DNA of 26,703 bases from PALSA-505 sp035308365 (GCA_035308365.1 DATGGU010000103.1:1-26703), one strand, 5' to 3'. Counted from the stretch's first letter, positions 15,984 to 24,441 are shown. A program made the numbers and translations. Notes: generated from the letters alone by a model not told the origin.

Positions 15984-18425
15984 ATGTCAGGACGCGGCCG
16001 GCCATGGCCGGAACCATACGCCGGGGATCGTGGTCCCGGCCTGGCGAAGAGTGATCATCCAGGCGGCTGCCACAGGCGGGCGCGCGGCGCCGGGTTGATG
16101 GCGGCCGGGGCCGCGGCGCTGGTGGCAGCCGCACCCGCGGCGGCGCTGGGGGCAGCCGCGCCCGCGGCGTACGCCGGGACGGGCGCGGGAGGCCGGCCAG
16201 CGGCCGTGACCACCACGCACCCGGTCTTCACGGGCAGCACGCTGGTCGCCAGGCAGGCTGGCCTGAGTCACGTCACCGCGGTCGCGACCGGCGACGGCTT
16301 CTTCCTCGCGCTGCTGGCCAACGGCACCGTGATGGCCTGGGGGCAGAACAACGTCGGCCAGCTCGGCGACGGGACCACCACCAACAGCGCCAAACCGGTC
16401 CAGGTCAAGGGGCTGTCCGGGGTGAAGGCCATCGCGGCCGGAGCCGCCCACTCGCTCGCCCTGCTCACCAACGGCACCCTCATGGCCTGGGGAGACGACC
16501 AGGCCGGGCAACTCGGTAACGGGACATTCGAGCTGGACAGCGACGTCCCGGTGGCCGTTACCGGCCTGACCGGAGTCGCCCGGATCTCGGCCGGGCTGGC
16601 GCACAACCTGGCGCTGCTGACCAATGGCACCGTGATGGCCTGGGGGCTCAACAACCAGGGCCAGCTCGGCACGGGAACGAGCGGGAACGGCGACCTGCCC
16701 GAGCCGGTCAGGAATCTGACCGGCGTGACCGCCGTGGCAGCGGGCTCAGAGCACAGCCTGGCGCTGCTGCGGGGCGGCACCGTCATGGCCTGGGGCTCGA
16801 ACTCCGCTGGTCAGCTTGGCAACAATGACATCGAAGTGGCCAACAGCACCGTTCCCGAGAAGGTCAAGAAGCTGGCTTCGGTCACGGCGATCGCCGCCGG
16901 GCAGAACTACTGCCTGGCCCTGCTCGCCAACGGTACCGCCGTGGGCTGGGGAGACGACGAGTCCGGCCAGCTGGGCAACGGCCTGAACCCACCGTTCTAC
17001 GCCCTGCCGGTCAAGGTGCGCTCGCTGACGACGGCCACCGCGCTGTCGGCGGGCGACCCGCTCGACGCCAACCCGATCAGCCTGTCCCTGCTGTCCAGCC
17101 ACACGGTGGCGGCCTGGGGCGCCACGCCGGGCCTGAACGAGATCCCCCGGGCCATCAAGGGCGTCACCGGGGTGATCGCGATTTCGCCGGGGCTGTTCCT
17201 GCTCAGCAACGGGACGGTCGAAACCTACCGGCCAGGCCGGGCGGGTGCCCTGCCGCGGCAGGCTCTCCGGCGCCTGGCCGCCGGGCGCGATGCTGCCGGT
17301 GCGGCGCCGGCCGCGGCGGTGGATCGCCGGGCCGGCCCGGCGACCGGGCCGTCGGTGCTGGCCTGGGGCGACAACTCGTGCGGTGAGCTGGCCACCGGCG
17401 GCAGGATGAGCAAGGACGTGCCGGCCCCGGCGAAAGGCCTGGCCGGAGCCGTCGCCGTGTCGGCCGGCGGCTGCTACGGCCTGGCCCTCATGGCCGACGG
17501 CACGGTCAGAGCCTGGGGCTACAACTCCTCGGGTCAGCTCGGGGACGGCACGACGACCGAGCGGCTGCTGCCGGTCACCGTGCCCGGCCTGTCCGGGGTG
17601 ACCCAGGTGTCGGCGGGCGCCTTCACCAGCCTCGCGCTGCTCGGCAACGGCACCGTGATGTCGTGGGGCGACAACATCTCCGGCGAGCTCGGCAACGGGT
17701 CGACGGCCCAGCAGAGCGACGTGCCGGTCCAGGTCAGCGGGATCACCACGGCCAAGGCGGTCTTCGCCGGGGACGACTTCTGCTTCGCCCTGCTGAGCGA
17801 CGGCACGGTCATGGCCTGGGGCGACAACTCGGCCGGTGAGCTGGGCATCGGGTCGACGGCGCAGCAGAGCAACGTGCCGGTGGCCATCCCCGGCCTGTCC
17901 GGGGTCACGACCATGGCCGCGGGAACCCTGCACGCCCTGGCCGTGCTGGGCAACGGCACGGTGATGTCCTGGGGCAGCGACCTGTCCGGCGAGCTGGGCA
18001 CCGGGGAGCACGGGGCCAGCGAGAGCGACGTCCCGGTCCGGGTCCAGGGCATCCACACCGCGGTCGGCGTGGCGGCCGGTTACGAGCACAGCGAGGCCGT
18101 GCTCGCCAACGGGACCGTGATGTCGTGGGGCAGCAACCAGTTCGGTCAGCTTGGCATCGCCACCCGCAACTTCTATGCCAGCGACGACCCCATCCAGGTG
18201 TTCCGGGTCACCGGTGCCATCTCGGTCGGTGCGGGCGACACCTTGGGCGCGGCGCTGCTCAAGAACGGTGCGGCCACCGCCTGGGGATCGGACTCCGTCG
18301 GCGAACTCGGCAACGGCGAGACGGGCATCCCCGAGATCCCCGCTCCGGTGAGGGTCTCCGGGCTGACCACCGCCACGCAGCTCTCGGTGGGTGGCGTGCA
18401 CGTCTTCGCCCTGGCATCCGGCTAG
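15984..18425 (+). CDS. Secreted RCC1-repeat protein (two seven-bladed propellers)
   Basis: An 813-aa protein. A polar N-terminus with Arg-rich residues 30-35 leads to a hydrophobic Ala-rich segment (about 37-63) and a probable cleavage after AYA, so it is predicted to be exported. The rest is RCC1 repeats of the form NGTVMAWG-x4-GQLGxGT. Six WG units (about 118-400) plus a degenerate seventh make one propeller. A Pro/Ala/Arg-rich linker (about 415-455) follows, then exactly seven more WG units (about 460-813). Two neighbouring units share GSTAQQS.VPV at near-identical DNA, a sign of recent duplication. The start is ATG 15984 with GGGGAG 6 nt upstream; GTG 15969 is less likely. Bacterial RCC1 proteins have no common function, so none is assigned. 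Confidence 0.9.
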   Translation: MSGRGRPWPEPYAGDRGPGLAKSDHPGGCHRRARGAGLMAAGAAALVAAAPAAALGAAAPAAYAGTGAGGRPAAVTTTHPVFTGSTLVARQAGLSHVTAVATGDGFFLALLANGTVMAWGQNNVGQLGDGTTTNSAKPVQVKGLSGVKAIAAGAAHSLALLTNGTLMAWGDDQAGQLGNGTFELDSDVPVAVTGLTGVARISAGLAHNLALLTNGTVMAWGLNNQGQLGTGTSGNGDLPEPVRNLTGVTAVAAGSEHSLALLRGGTVMAWGSNSAGQLGNNDIEVANSTVPEKVKKLASVTAIAAGQNYCLALLANGTAVGWGDDESGQLGNGLNPPFYALPVKVRSLTTATALSAGDPLDANPISLSLLSSHTVAAWGATPGLNEIPRAIKGVTGVIAISPGLFLLSNGTVETYRPGRAGALPRQALRRLAAGRDAAGAAPAAAVDRRAGPATGPSVLAWGDNSCGELATGGRMSKDVPAPAKGLAGAVAVSAGGCYGLALMADGTVRAWGYNSSGQLGDGTTTERLLPVTVPGLSGVTQVSAGAFTSLALLGNGTVMSWGDNISGELGNGSTAQQSDVPVQVSGITTAKAVFAGDDFCFALLSDGTVMAWGDNSAGELGIGSTAQQSNVPVAIPGLSGVTTMAAGTLHALAVLGNGTVMSWGSDLSGELGTGEHGASESDVPVRVQGIHTAVGVAAGYEHSEAVLANGTVMSWGSNQFGQLGIATRNFYASDDPIQVFRVTGAISVGAGDTLGAALLKNGAATAWGSDSVGELGNGETGIPEIPAPVRVSGLTTATQLSVGGVHVFALASG

Positions 18426-18430
18426 CCGGA

Positions 18431-20092
18431 TCAGACGGTGCGTCCCGCGGCCGATGGTGTCCGCGGGGCGCACGCCGGGGATGGCCGGCGCAGTGGCCGT
18501 AAGCTCGTATCAAGATCCACGGTACGGCCGAAGCCTGCGCCGATGGCACTGGTGATCTCGTCCAGCAGCGCCTGGGGCAGCGCCGAGTCGATGGTGAGCA
18601 CGATCAGCGCCTGGCCGCCGCGGGCGTTCCGGCACACCTGCATGCCGGCGATGTTGATGCCCTGGCCGCCGAGGATCCCGCCGACCACGCCGATGACGCC
18701 CGGCCGGTCGGTGTAGGTGAGAAAGGCCATGTGGCTGGCCGGGGCGATCTCCATCTCGAAGCCGTTGACCTCGACCAGCTTCTCGATCTGGCGGGCCCCG
18801 GTCAGCGTGCCCGACACCGAGACGATCTGGCCGTCGGCCAGCGCGCCGCGCAGCGTCACCACGTTGCGCCAGTCCGGGCTCTCCGGCTCGGTCGCCAGCT
18901 CGACCTGAATGCCACGGTCGGCCGCGAGCAGCGGGGCGTTCACGAAGGTGACCGGGTCCTCGACCACGCTGCTGAAGACGCCCTTGAGCGCGGCCAGTTC
19001 GAGCACGCGGACGTCCTTGGCGGCTATCTCGCCGCGGACCACCACGTCCAGCCGGGCGGCCATGCCACCGGCCAGCGCGGTGAAGATCCGGCCGAGCTTC
19101 TCGGTGAGGGGCAGGCCGGGCCGGACGTCCTCGTCGACCGGGCCGCCCTGCACGTTGACGGCGTCCGGCACGAACTCACCGGACAGTGCCAGCTTGACCG
19201 ACCGGGCGACCTGGGTGCCGGCCTTCTCCTGGGCCTCGTGGGTGCTGGCCCCCAGGTGCGGGGTGGCGACCACGTTGTCGAAGCCGAACAGGGGGCTGTC
19301 GGTGCAGGGTTCGGTGGCATAGACGTCCAGCGCGGCGCCGGCCACCCGGCCGTTCTTGAGGGCGAGCGCGAGGGCATGCTCGTCCACGATGCCGCCCCGG
19401 GCCGCGTTCACGATGCGGGCGCCCGGCTTGAGCAGGCCGAACTCACGCTCGCCCAGGATGCCGATGGTCTCGGGGGTCTTGGGCAGGTGGACGCTGATGA
19501 AGTCGGACTCGGCGAGCAGCTCTTCCAGGCTGGTCATCCGGACGCCGAACTGCGCACCCTTGGCCGCGGGCACGTACGGGTCAAAGGCGAGGATCCTCAT
19601 CCCGAACGCCGCGAGCCGCTGGGCCACCAGCACGCCGATCCGCCCGAGCCCGAGCAGCCCGGCCACCTTGCCCTCCAGCTCCACGCCGGTGAACCTGGCG
19701 CGCTTCCACTCGCCGGCCCGCAGCGACGCGACCGCCTGCGGCAGGTTGCGGGCCAGGGCGAGCAGCAGGGCGACCGCCTGCTCCGCCGCGCTCACGATGT
19801 TGGACGTGGGGGCGTTGACCACCATCACACCGGCCTTGGTGGCCGCCTTGACGTCGACGTTGTCCAGGCCGACCCCGGCGCGCGCCACCACCTGGAGGTT
19901 GGGCGCGTGCGCCAGCGCCTCCGCGTCGATCTTGGTGGCGCTCCGGACGATCACGGCCGAGGCGTCCGCCAGAGCGGGCAGCAACTGAGCGCGATCGGCA
20001 CCGTCGGTGTGCCTGACCTCGTAGTCGGCCTCCAGCAGGGCGAGCCCTGCGGGCGACAGTTCCTCGGCGACCAAGACGATGGGCACGGACAC
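18431..20092 (-). CDS. serA: D-3-phosphoglycerate dehydrogenase
   Basis: A 553-aa enzyme that oxidises 3-phosphoglycerate, the first step of serine synthesis. It is the long form, with a catalytic and NAD domain (VAGLLGLGRIG, NAARGGIVDEHAL with the active-site Arg, TPHLGASTHEAQ with the catalytic His), an intervening domain, and a C-terminal ACT domain (LTYTDRPGVIGVVGG) for serine feedback. The GTG at 20092 is chosen by homology; the open frame reaches 20293 without it. About 26 residues after TVDL, where the family normally ends, are an Arg/Pro-rich unconserved tail. Its stop lies 5 nt from that of the RCC1 gene on the other strand. It follows the HAD gene by 77 nt and may be co-transcribed with it. 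Confidence 0.96.
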   Translation of the reverse strand: MSVPIVLVAEELSPAGLALLEADYEVRHTDGADRAQLLPALADASAVIVRSATKIDAEALAHAPNLQVVARAGVGLDNVDVKAATKAGVMVVNAPTSNIVSAAEQAVALLLALARNLPQAVASLRAGEWKRARFTGVELEGKVAGLLGLGRIGVLVAQRLAAFGMRILAFDPYVPAAKGAQFGVRMTSLEELLAESDFISVHLPKTPETIGILGEREFGLLKPGARIVNAARGGIVDEHALALALKNGRVAGAALDVYATEPCTDSPLFGFDNVVATPHLGASTHEAQEKAGTQVARSVKLALSGEFVPDAVNVQGGPVDEDVRPGLPLTEKLGRIFTALAGGMAARLDVVVRGEIAAKDVRVLELAALKGVFSSVVEDPVTFVNAPLLAADRGIQVELATEPESPDWRNVVTLRGALADGQIVSVSGTLTGARQIEKLVEVNGFEMEIAPASHMAFLTYTDRPGVIGVVGGILGGQGINIAGMQVCRNARGGQALIVLTIDSALPQALLDEITSAIGAGFGRTVDLDTSLRPLRRPSPACAPRTPSAAGRTV

Positions 20093-20122
20093 GGGCGCCT
20101 GCTCTCTGGCTGCTGGGTGCTC

Positions 20123-20161
20123 GGCTGGTGAATGCCTGGCTGGTGGATGCCTGGCCGGTGG
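20123..20161. repeat. 15-bp direct repeats before serA
   Basis: GGCTGGTGAATGCCT, GGCTGGTGGATGCCT and a partial GGCCGGTGG follow one another without spacers in the HAD-serA gap, 31 bp upstream of the serA start. A looser related sequence precedes them. Confidence 0.6.
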
Positions 20162-20169
20162 GGCCAAGT

Positions 20170-20922
20170 TTAGGCACTCGTGACAGCCTTGACGCGCCGG
20201 TGGCCTGGCTGGCCGGGTGCGCGCAACAGGGTGACCAGCGCGTCCAGGTGAGGAACCTGGAAGCGAGCGGGGACCGGCCCGGCCGCGTGCCACGGCTGGC
20301 CGGTCCGGTTCACCCAGCAGAAGTCGAGCCCGGCCGCGTGCGCCCCGGCACCGTCGCTCGCTCCCGAGTCACCCACCACCAGGGCCCGGTCCGGGCCGGC
20401 CCCGGCCTGGCCGAGCGCGTGGCGCAGCAGCGCGGGCTGCGGCTTGTGGTGGCCAACCTCGGATGAGATCACCACCCGCTCGAAGAAGCGGCGCAGCCGG
20501 CACCTGCTGAGCTTGGCGTGCTGCACGGCAGCGATCCCGTCGGTGACCAGGACGAGCCTGGCCAGCCTGCGCAGCGCCCGCAGGGCCTGCCTGGCTTCGG
20601 GAAAAAGCGTGACGCGGCGGCCGAGTTCGGCTTCGAACCTGGCCATCACGGCCGGGAGCGAGATCGCGCCCGGCAGCGCGGCGAGCAGTCGCGCGAACCG
20701 CTCGGATCGCAGGTCATCGAGGCTCAGCCCGCCGGCGCGGTAGGCGGCCCACAGGGCGTCATTGCAGGCGTGGAATCTGGCGGCGAACTCGCCAAAGCTG
20801 GCACGTTCGCTGAAGAACTCCGAGTGCACCGCGGCCAGCGCCGCGGCCTCGGTCTGGGCATAGTCAACGACGGTCCCGTCCAGATCAATGAGCAGGACCT
20901 GATACCAGCCCTCAAAACTCAC
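20170..20922 (-). CDS. HAD hydrolase, YjjG-like pyrimidine 5'-nucleotidase
   Basis: A 250-aa HAD phosphatase. Motif I is LLIDLDGTVVD (nucleophile Asp13, acid Asp15), motif II LVTDG (Thr127), motif III Lys160 in EVGHHKPQP, and motif IV VVGDSGASD (Asp185, Asp190). A helical cap lies between motifs I and II. ISSEVG..KP and GLDFCWVN resemble E. coli YjjG, which hydrolyses pyrimidine and non-canonical pyrimidine monophosphates. The start is GTG 20922, which overlaps the TGA of the TS-like gene by 4 nt, so the two are translationally coupled. Together they suggest that a pyrimidine nucleotide is modified and then dephosphorylated. Substrate specificity is inferred; a generic HAD phosphatase is the alternative. 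Confidence 0.85.
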   Translation of the reverse strand: MSFEGWYQVLLIDLDGTVVDYAQTEAAALAAVHSEFFSERASFGEFAARFHACNDALWAAYRAGGLSLDDLRSERFARLLAALPGAISLPAVMARFEAELGRRVTLFPEARQALRALRRLARLVLVTDGIAAVQHAKLSRCRLRRFFERVVISSEVGHHKPQPALLRHALGQAGAGPDRALVVGDSGASDGAGAHAAGLDFCWVNRTGQPWHAAGPVPARFQVPHLDALVTLLRAPGQPGHRRVKAVTSA

Positions 20923-21545
20923 ATAGCTTCCGTTGCGGGGACCGCGGACAAGATGGCGTGCACCTTGTCCGAGTCTGCGGCGTACACGTGAGGTACGTCG
21001 ACGTACACCCGCATTGGACCACATGGCAGCGTCAAGGTGGTAGCAACACGCGCCTGGACGTCCCGAAGTGGCAGGTAGTTGAGATACGCCGTGTAGGCGT
21101 TCTGCGACCGGAAGACGGCGGACATCTGCACGCACCCGTGCCTGATCCGGAAGGCCAGACCGGTCAGGCAGGGGACGGCGTCGGGCCGCTCGCCGGGCAC
21201 GGTGAGGGAGATCCAGCCGCTCTTGGAGTAGGGCCGTCTTTCCAGCAGTTCGACCGCCCAGGCCAGTTGGTCCACTCCCTGGAAATCCCGCAGCCGGGCA
21301 CCGTAGCTGTACTTGAACGGCGCGCACACGGCCGTGCTGGTGAACTTCCTGCGGTACAGCGCCGCCGCAGAGGATTCGCCGAACCTGCTGATCAGCGGGT
21401 CGCTCCAGTCGAGACAGCTCATCTCGAACAGCACCGGCGCCCCCTCGAGCACCGGGCCCCTGTCGTCGTCGGCGGGTTCAGCGGTGTCGATCACGTGACG
21501 CATCAGCGCGACCCACGCCTGCCCGCAGGTGGCTAGCTGACGCAT
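20919..21545 (-). CDS. Thymidylate-synthase-superfamily protein
   Basis: A 208-aa protein not labelled by any simple motif, but it aligns by eye with the C-terminal two thirds of thymidylate synthase. YGARLRDFQGVDQLAWAVEL matches the YGxxWR-to-DQ region. VPCLTG holds Cys126 at the nucleophile position. MSAVFRSQNAY..YLNYL matches the QRSxD...FN block, with Arg146 and Asn156 at the phosphate- and base-contacting positions and Asn149 replacing the usual Asp. VDVPHVYAAD matches GDxHLYxNH (His186, Tyr188). The usual N-terminal RTGTG segment and the Glu-bearing helix are not evident. It may methylate or hydroxymethylate a pyrimidine nucleotide, as MilA-type relatives do, or be a non-catalytic variant. 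The start is ATG 21545 with AGGGGG 7 nt upstream. Confidence 0.7.
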   Translation of the reverse strand: MRQLATCGQAWVALMRHVIDTAEPADDDRGPVLEGAPVLFEMSCLDWSDPLISRFGESSAAALYRRKFTSTAVCAPFKYSYGARLRDFQGVDQLAWAVELLERRPYSKSGWISLTVPGERPDAVPCLTGLAFRIRHGCVQMSAVFRSQNAYTAYLNYLPLRDVQARVATTLTLPCGPMRVYVDVPHVYAADSDKVHAILSAVPATEAM

Positions 21546-21611
21546 CGGCTAACCCCCTGTGGTGCCGCGGCCGGATCCGGCGTCCCGGCCCGCCGTGGCC
21601 GGACCGGGGTG

Positions 21612-22526
21612 TCATGTCTCCACCCGGGGAAAGCCCAGCGGGTTGGCCGGCTCCTTGCGCCGGCGCGACACGTTCGTGCGGATGTAGTAGACGGACAGCA
21701 GCAGCAACGCGACGGCCACGATCCCGAACGCGATGAGCAGTGGAGCGGGCCGCACCCTGGCCAGGCCGGCCACGCCGACCGTGATGTAGCTCGCCTCCAG
21801 CGTGGCCAGCACGATCGCGTTGATCCCCGGCCAGCTCAGCGGCGCGAACGACTCGGGGTAGTCGGGATCGACCGGGAGGTTGGGGCTCCAGCCACTGGCC
21901 AGGAACTCGGCGTGCAGCGCGCGGGAGTAGAGCAGGCGGAAATTGTTCAGGCCCCGGGCCGTCCGCTCGTGCGTGAGGCTCGCCTCGATCATCCGCAGGT
22001 AGGGCACGATGGCGAGCACGCCGAAGGCCGCGAGCAGAGCGAACAGGTAGGGCGGCAGCCTCGCCCACGACTCCAGCATGGCCGGGGTCACGACCTTGGC
22101 ACTGACCAGCGCGATGGTCGCCGCGAACGGCGCGGCCAGCAGGCTGAGTGCGAACCGGACGAGAGTGAGCCGCTCGCTCGCGGCGGCGACATTGACCTGG
22201 TACAGACCCTGGAAGTCCGCCGTCAGCAGGGCGAGATACTCCCCCGGCTCGATCTGGCCAGAACCTTGCGACGACGGGTCGCCGCCGCCGGCTGCCACGG
22301 CGAACCCCGGCGAGTGCGTGATCTGTGAGGTATATGAGGACTGCTGCGGGACCGCTGCGCCGGGGAAGCCCGGCAGACCGGTCTCAGGATGGCGGGAGGC
22401 CGTGACGGTGCCGGCCGTCCCAGCGGCCACGGTCACGTTCGGCTGGCCAGCAGTCACCTTCCGGGGGTTGGCCGTGGCTCCCGGCGATCTCCGCGCCAGG
22501 TACTGGCGCGGAGGGACCCTTCGCAT
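21612..22526 (-). CDS. Four-helix integral membrane protein of unknown function
   Basis: A 304-aa protein. Residues 1-92 are low-complexity and probably disordered. A conserved-looking segment GEYLALLTADFQGLYQVNVA follows. Four hydrophobic helices lie at about 122-144, 158-177, 233-256 and 261-281, with a 55-residue loop between helices 2 and 3 (EASLTHERTARGLNNFRLLY onward) and a basic cytoplasmic tail (SRRRKE). The 2+2 helix plan with soluble segments on the same side recalls small membrane effector or sensor proteins, but no family was recognised. The start is ATG 22526 with GGTGGAG close upstream. It is the first gene of the minus-strand unit, 66 nt before the TS-like gene. A GATAC-N5-GTATC palindrome lies in its promoter region. 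Confidence 0.8.
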   Translation of the reverse strand: MRRVPPRQYLARRSPGATANPRKVTAGQPNVTVAAGTAGTVTASRHPETGLPGFPGAAVPQQSSYTSQITHSPGFAVAAGGGDPSSQGSGQIEPGEYLALLTADFQGLYQVNVAAASERLTLVRFALSLLAAPFAATIALVSAKVVTPAMLESWARLPPYLFALLAAFGVLAIVPYLRMIEASLTHERTARGLNNFRLLYSRALHAEFLASGWSPNLPVDPDYPESFAPLSWPGINAIVLATLEASYITVGVAGLARVRPAPLLIAFGIVAVALLLLSVYYIRTNVSRRRKEPANPLGFPRVET

Positions 22527-22562
22527 GGATCTCCACCTACTTCGAAAACTCGTTCAACGCCA

Positions 22563-22577
22563 GATACATCTAGTATC
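22563..22577. promoter_or_regulatory. Palindrome GATAC-N5-GTATC before the membrane-protein gene
   Basis: A perfect 15-bp inverted repeat centred 44 nt upstream of the membrane-protein start, in a locally A/T-rich stretch (22540-22675) that otherwise contains no convincing gene. It is a likely operator of the three-gene cassette. Confidence 0.45.
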
Positions 22578-22693
22578 GGCCATTCGGTTACTGCTTGTGC
22601 ACGAAGAGTGTCCGAAGCGGCATAGGACAGGAATATGTAACCTTTCGGATAGTACGGGGTAAGTAATCGCCGGCCGGGGTGGACCCTCATCCG

Positions 22694-22732
22694 GGGCCGG
22701 GCGCCCTGTCGCGAGCCCAGGGCGCCCGGCCC
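22694..22732. terminator. Terminator after ilvC
   Basis: GGGCCGGGCGCCCTG and CAGGGCGCCCGGCCC form a perfect 15-bp stem with a 9-nt loop, 40 nt past the ilvC stop. There is no T-run. It separates the ilvBNC unit from the membrane-protein cassette. Confidence 0.8.
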
Positions 22733-22772
22733 GGCCTAGTTCGGGGGGACGGAAAGATGCCCCCCATGGCAG

Positions 22773-23771
22773 CTAACCGTCGCTCTCCAGCCAGCTCATC
22801 AGCGGGCGGAGGGTGGCACCCACCTGCTCGATCTGCTCGGACTGCTCGGCCTCGCGGCGCTTGAGGAAGGTGGGCCGGCCGGCGTCGAACTCGTCGATGA
22901 GCTCCCTGGCAAACGAGCCGTCCCGGATCTCGGCGAGGATCCGGCGCATCTCCGCCCGGCTCCGCTCGTCGATGATGCGCTGGCCCCGGGTGTATCCGCC
23001 GAACTCCGCGGTGTCAGAGACCGACCAGTACATCTTCGAGATGCCGCCCTCGTACATGAGGTCGACGATCAGCTTCATCTCGTGCAGGCACTCGAAGTAG
23101 GCGACCTCCGGCTGGTACCCGGCCTCGACCAGGGTGGCGAAGCCCGCCTTGATCAGCTCGGCGATCCCGCCGCACAGCACCACCTGCTCGCCGAACAGGT
23201 CGGTCTCGGTTTCCTCGGTGAACGTGGTCTTGAGCGCGCCGGCCCTGGTGCCACCGATCGCCTTGGCATACGACAGCGCGAGCGGCCAGGCGCTGCCCGA
23301 GGCGTCGGCCGCCACGGCGACCAGCACCGGTACTCCCCTGCCCTCGGAGAACTGGCGGCGGACCAGGTGACCGGGCGCCTTCGGCGCCACCATGCACACA
23401 TCCACCCCCTGCGGGGGCTGGATCAGGCCGTAGCGGATGTTCAGGCCGTGCGCGAAGAACAGCGCGTCGCCCTCGACCAGGCTGGGCTCGATCGCCTCGG
23501 CATACAGTGCGCGCTGCACGTGGTCGGGGACCAAGACCATGATCAGGTCCGATTCCTCGCAGGCCTCCTGCGGGGTGACGACGCGCAGGCCCTCGTTCTG
23601 CGCGCTCTCGATGCTGCGCGACCCGTCGGGGAGGCCTACCCGCACGTCCACGCCCGAATCGCGCAGCGAGAGCGCGTGGGCGTGGCCCTGGCTGCCGTAC
23701 CCGAGGATGGCGACGTGGCGCCGCTGGACAAGGCTCAGGTCGGCGCCGTCGTCATAAATGATCTCTGCCAC
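22773..23771 (-). CDS. ilvC: Ketol-acid reductoisomerase (class I)
   Basis: A 332-aa NADPH- and Mg-dependent enzyme that isomerises and reduces acetolactate or acetohydroxybutyrate to the dihydroxy acids of Val/Leu and Ile synthesis. The Rossmann motif is VAILGYGSQGHAHALSL, and GLPDGSRSIESA is the cofactor-specificity loop. MVAPKAPGHLVR, TTFTEETETDLFGEQ (metal acids) and YFECLHEMKLIVDLMYEGG are knotted-domain signatures. The length fits the short class I form. The start is GTG 23771; the nearest purine tract is GGGAAA, close to it. It follows ilvN by 123 nt, a gap that holds only a short CACCA/TGGTG hairpin. A strong terminator follows. Confidence 0.97.
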   Translation of the reverse strand: MAEIIYDDGADLSLVQRRHVAILGYGSQGHAHALSLRDSGVDVRVGLPDGSRSIESAQNEGLRVVTPQEACEESDLIMVLVPDHVQRALYAEAIEPSLVEGDALFFAHGLNIRYGLIQPPQGVDVCMVAPKAPGHLVRRQFSEGRGVPVLVAVAADASGSAWPLALSYAKAIGGTRAGALKTTFTEETETDLFGEQVVLCGGIAELIKAGFATLVEAGYQPEVAYFECLHEMKLIVDLMYEGGISKMYWSVSDTAEFGGYTRGQRIIDERSRAEMRRILAEIRDGSFARELIDEFDAGRPTFLKRREAEQSEQIEQVGATLRPLMSWLESDG

Positions 23772-23894
23772 TTTCCCGTTCTCTTTCTGTCACGAGACTT
23801 CCTCAAAACCACCCCAGCGGACGTGACACCAGGCTGGTGAGCGGTGGTGGCCCGGGGATTCTGAACAAGCCTCTTTTCCCGTGGGCTCTTGATG

Positions 23895-24419
23895 TCAGGC
23901 GCTGCGCTCGACCGGGCGAAGGGCGCGGTCGGTGATGGACCGGCCACCGCGGCCCACGGCCACCATGCCGGATTGCACCAGTTCCTTGATGCCGAATGGC
24001 TGAAGCACCCTGATCAGTGCGTCCAGCTTTTCCTTGTTGCCGGTGGCTTCGACAGTGACCGCGTCCGGTGCCACGTCCACCACCTTGGCCCGGAACAGCG
24101 CCACCGTTTCCAGCACCCGGGATCTCGTCTCCAGGTCGGCGCGCACCTTGACCAGGAGCAGCTCGCGCTGGACCGAGGCCGACGGTTCGAGTTCCACGAT
24201 CTTGAGCACGTTGACCAGCCGGTTGAGCTGCTTGGTCACCTGCTCGAGCGGGCGGTCCTCGCAGTTGACGACGATCGTCATCCGGGAGATTTCCTCGTGC
24301 TCGGTCGGCCCGACCGCGAGTGAGTCGATGTTGAATCCACGGCGGGCGAACAGCCCGGCCACCCGCACCAGCAGGCCGGCCTTGTTCTCCACCAGCACGG
24401 ACAGCGTATGCCTGGTCAT
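23895..24419 (-). CDS. ilvN: Acetohydroxyacid synthase small subunit
   Basis: A 174-aa regulatory subunit that activates IlvB and confers valine feedback. An N-terminal ACT domain (HTLSVLVENKAGLLVRVAGL, FARRGFNIDSLAVG) is followed by the C-terminal activating domain (LVKVRADLETR, PFGIKELVQSGMVAVGRG). The ATG at 24419 is preferred because homology starts there and GGAG lies 9 nt upstream; an ATG at 24434 would add five residues and is also possible. The gap to the ilvB stop is 22 nt (7 nt with the upstream ATG), so the two are co-transcribed. Confidence 0.96.
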   Translation of the reverse strand: MTRHTLSVLVENKAGLLVRVAGLFARRGFNIDSLAVGPTEHEEISRMTIVVNCEDRPLEQVTKQLNRLVNVLKIVELEPSASVQRELLLVKVRADLETRSRVLETVALFRAKVVDVAPDAVTVEATGNKEKLDALIRVLQPFGIKELVQSGMVAVGRGGRSITDRALRPVERSA

Positions 24420-24441
24420 CTTGAGGTTCTCCATTTCCCGG

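Noticed and set aside
16746..18473. 575-codon antisense ORF opposite the RCC1 gene, and similar long frames opposite the oxidoreductase and dinB2
   Set aside because: They are typical shadow frames of high-GC genes; the sense frames carry clear protein families.
22454..22690. 78-codon minus-strand ORF containing FLSYAASD, like the start of a TIR domain
   Set aside because: Codon use lacks the G/C third-position bias of the genome, the frame overlaps the membrane-protein start and promoter palindrome, and nothing after the motif resembles TIR.
23772..23894. Attenuator between ilvN and ilvC
   Set aside because: Only a 5-bp CACCA/TGGTG hairpin and an imperfect CCACC/GGTGG pair with TTTT were found; no leader peptide is visible.
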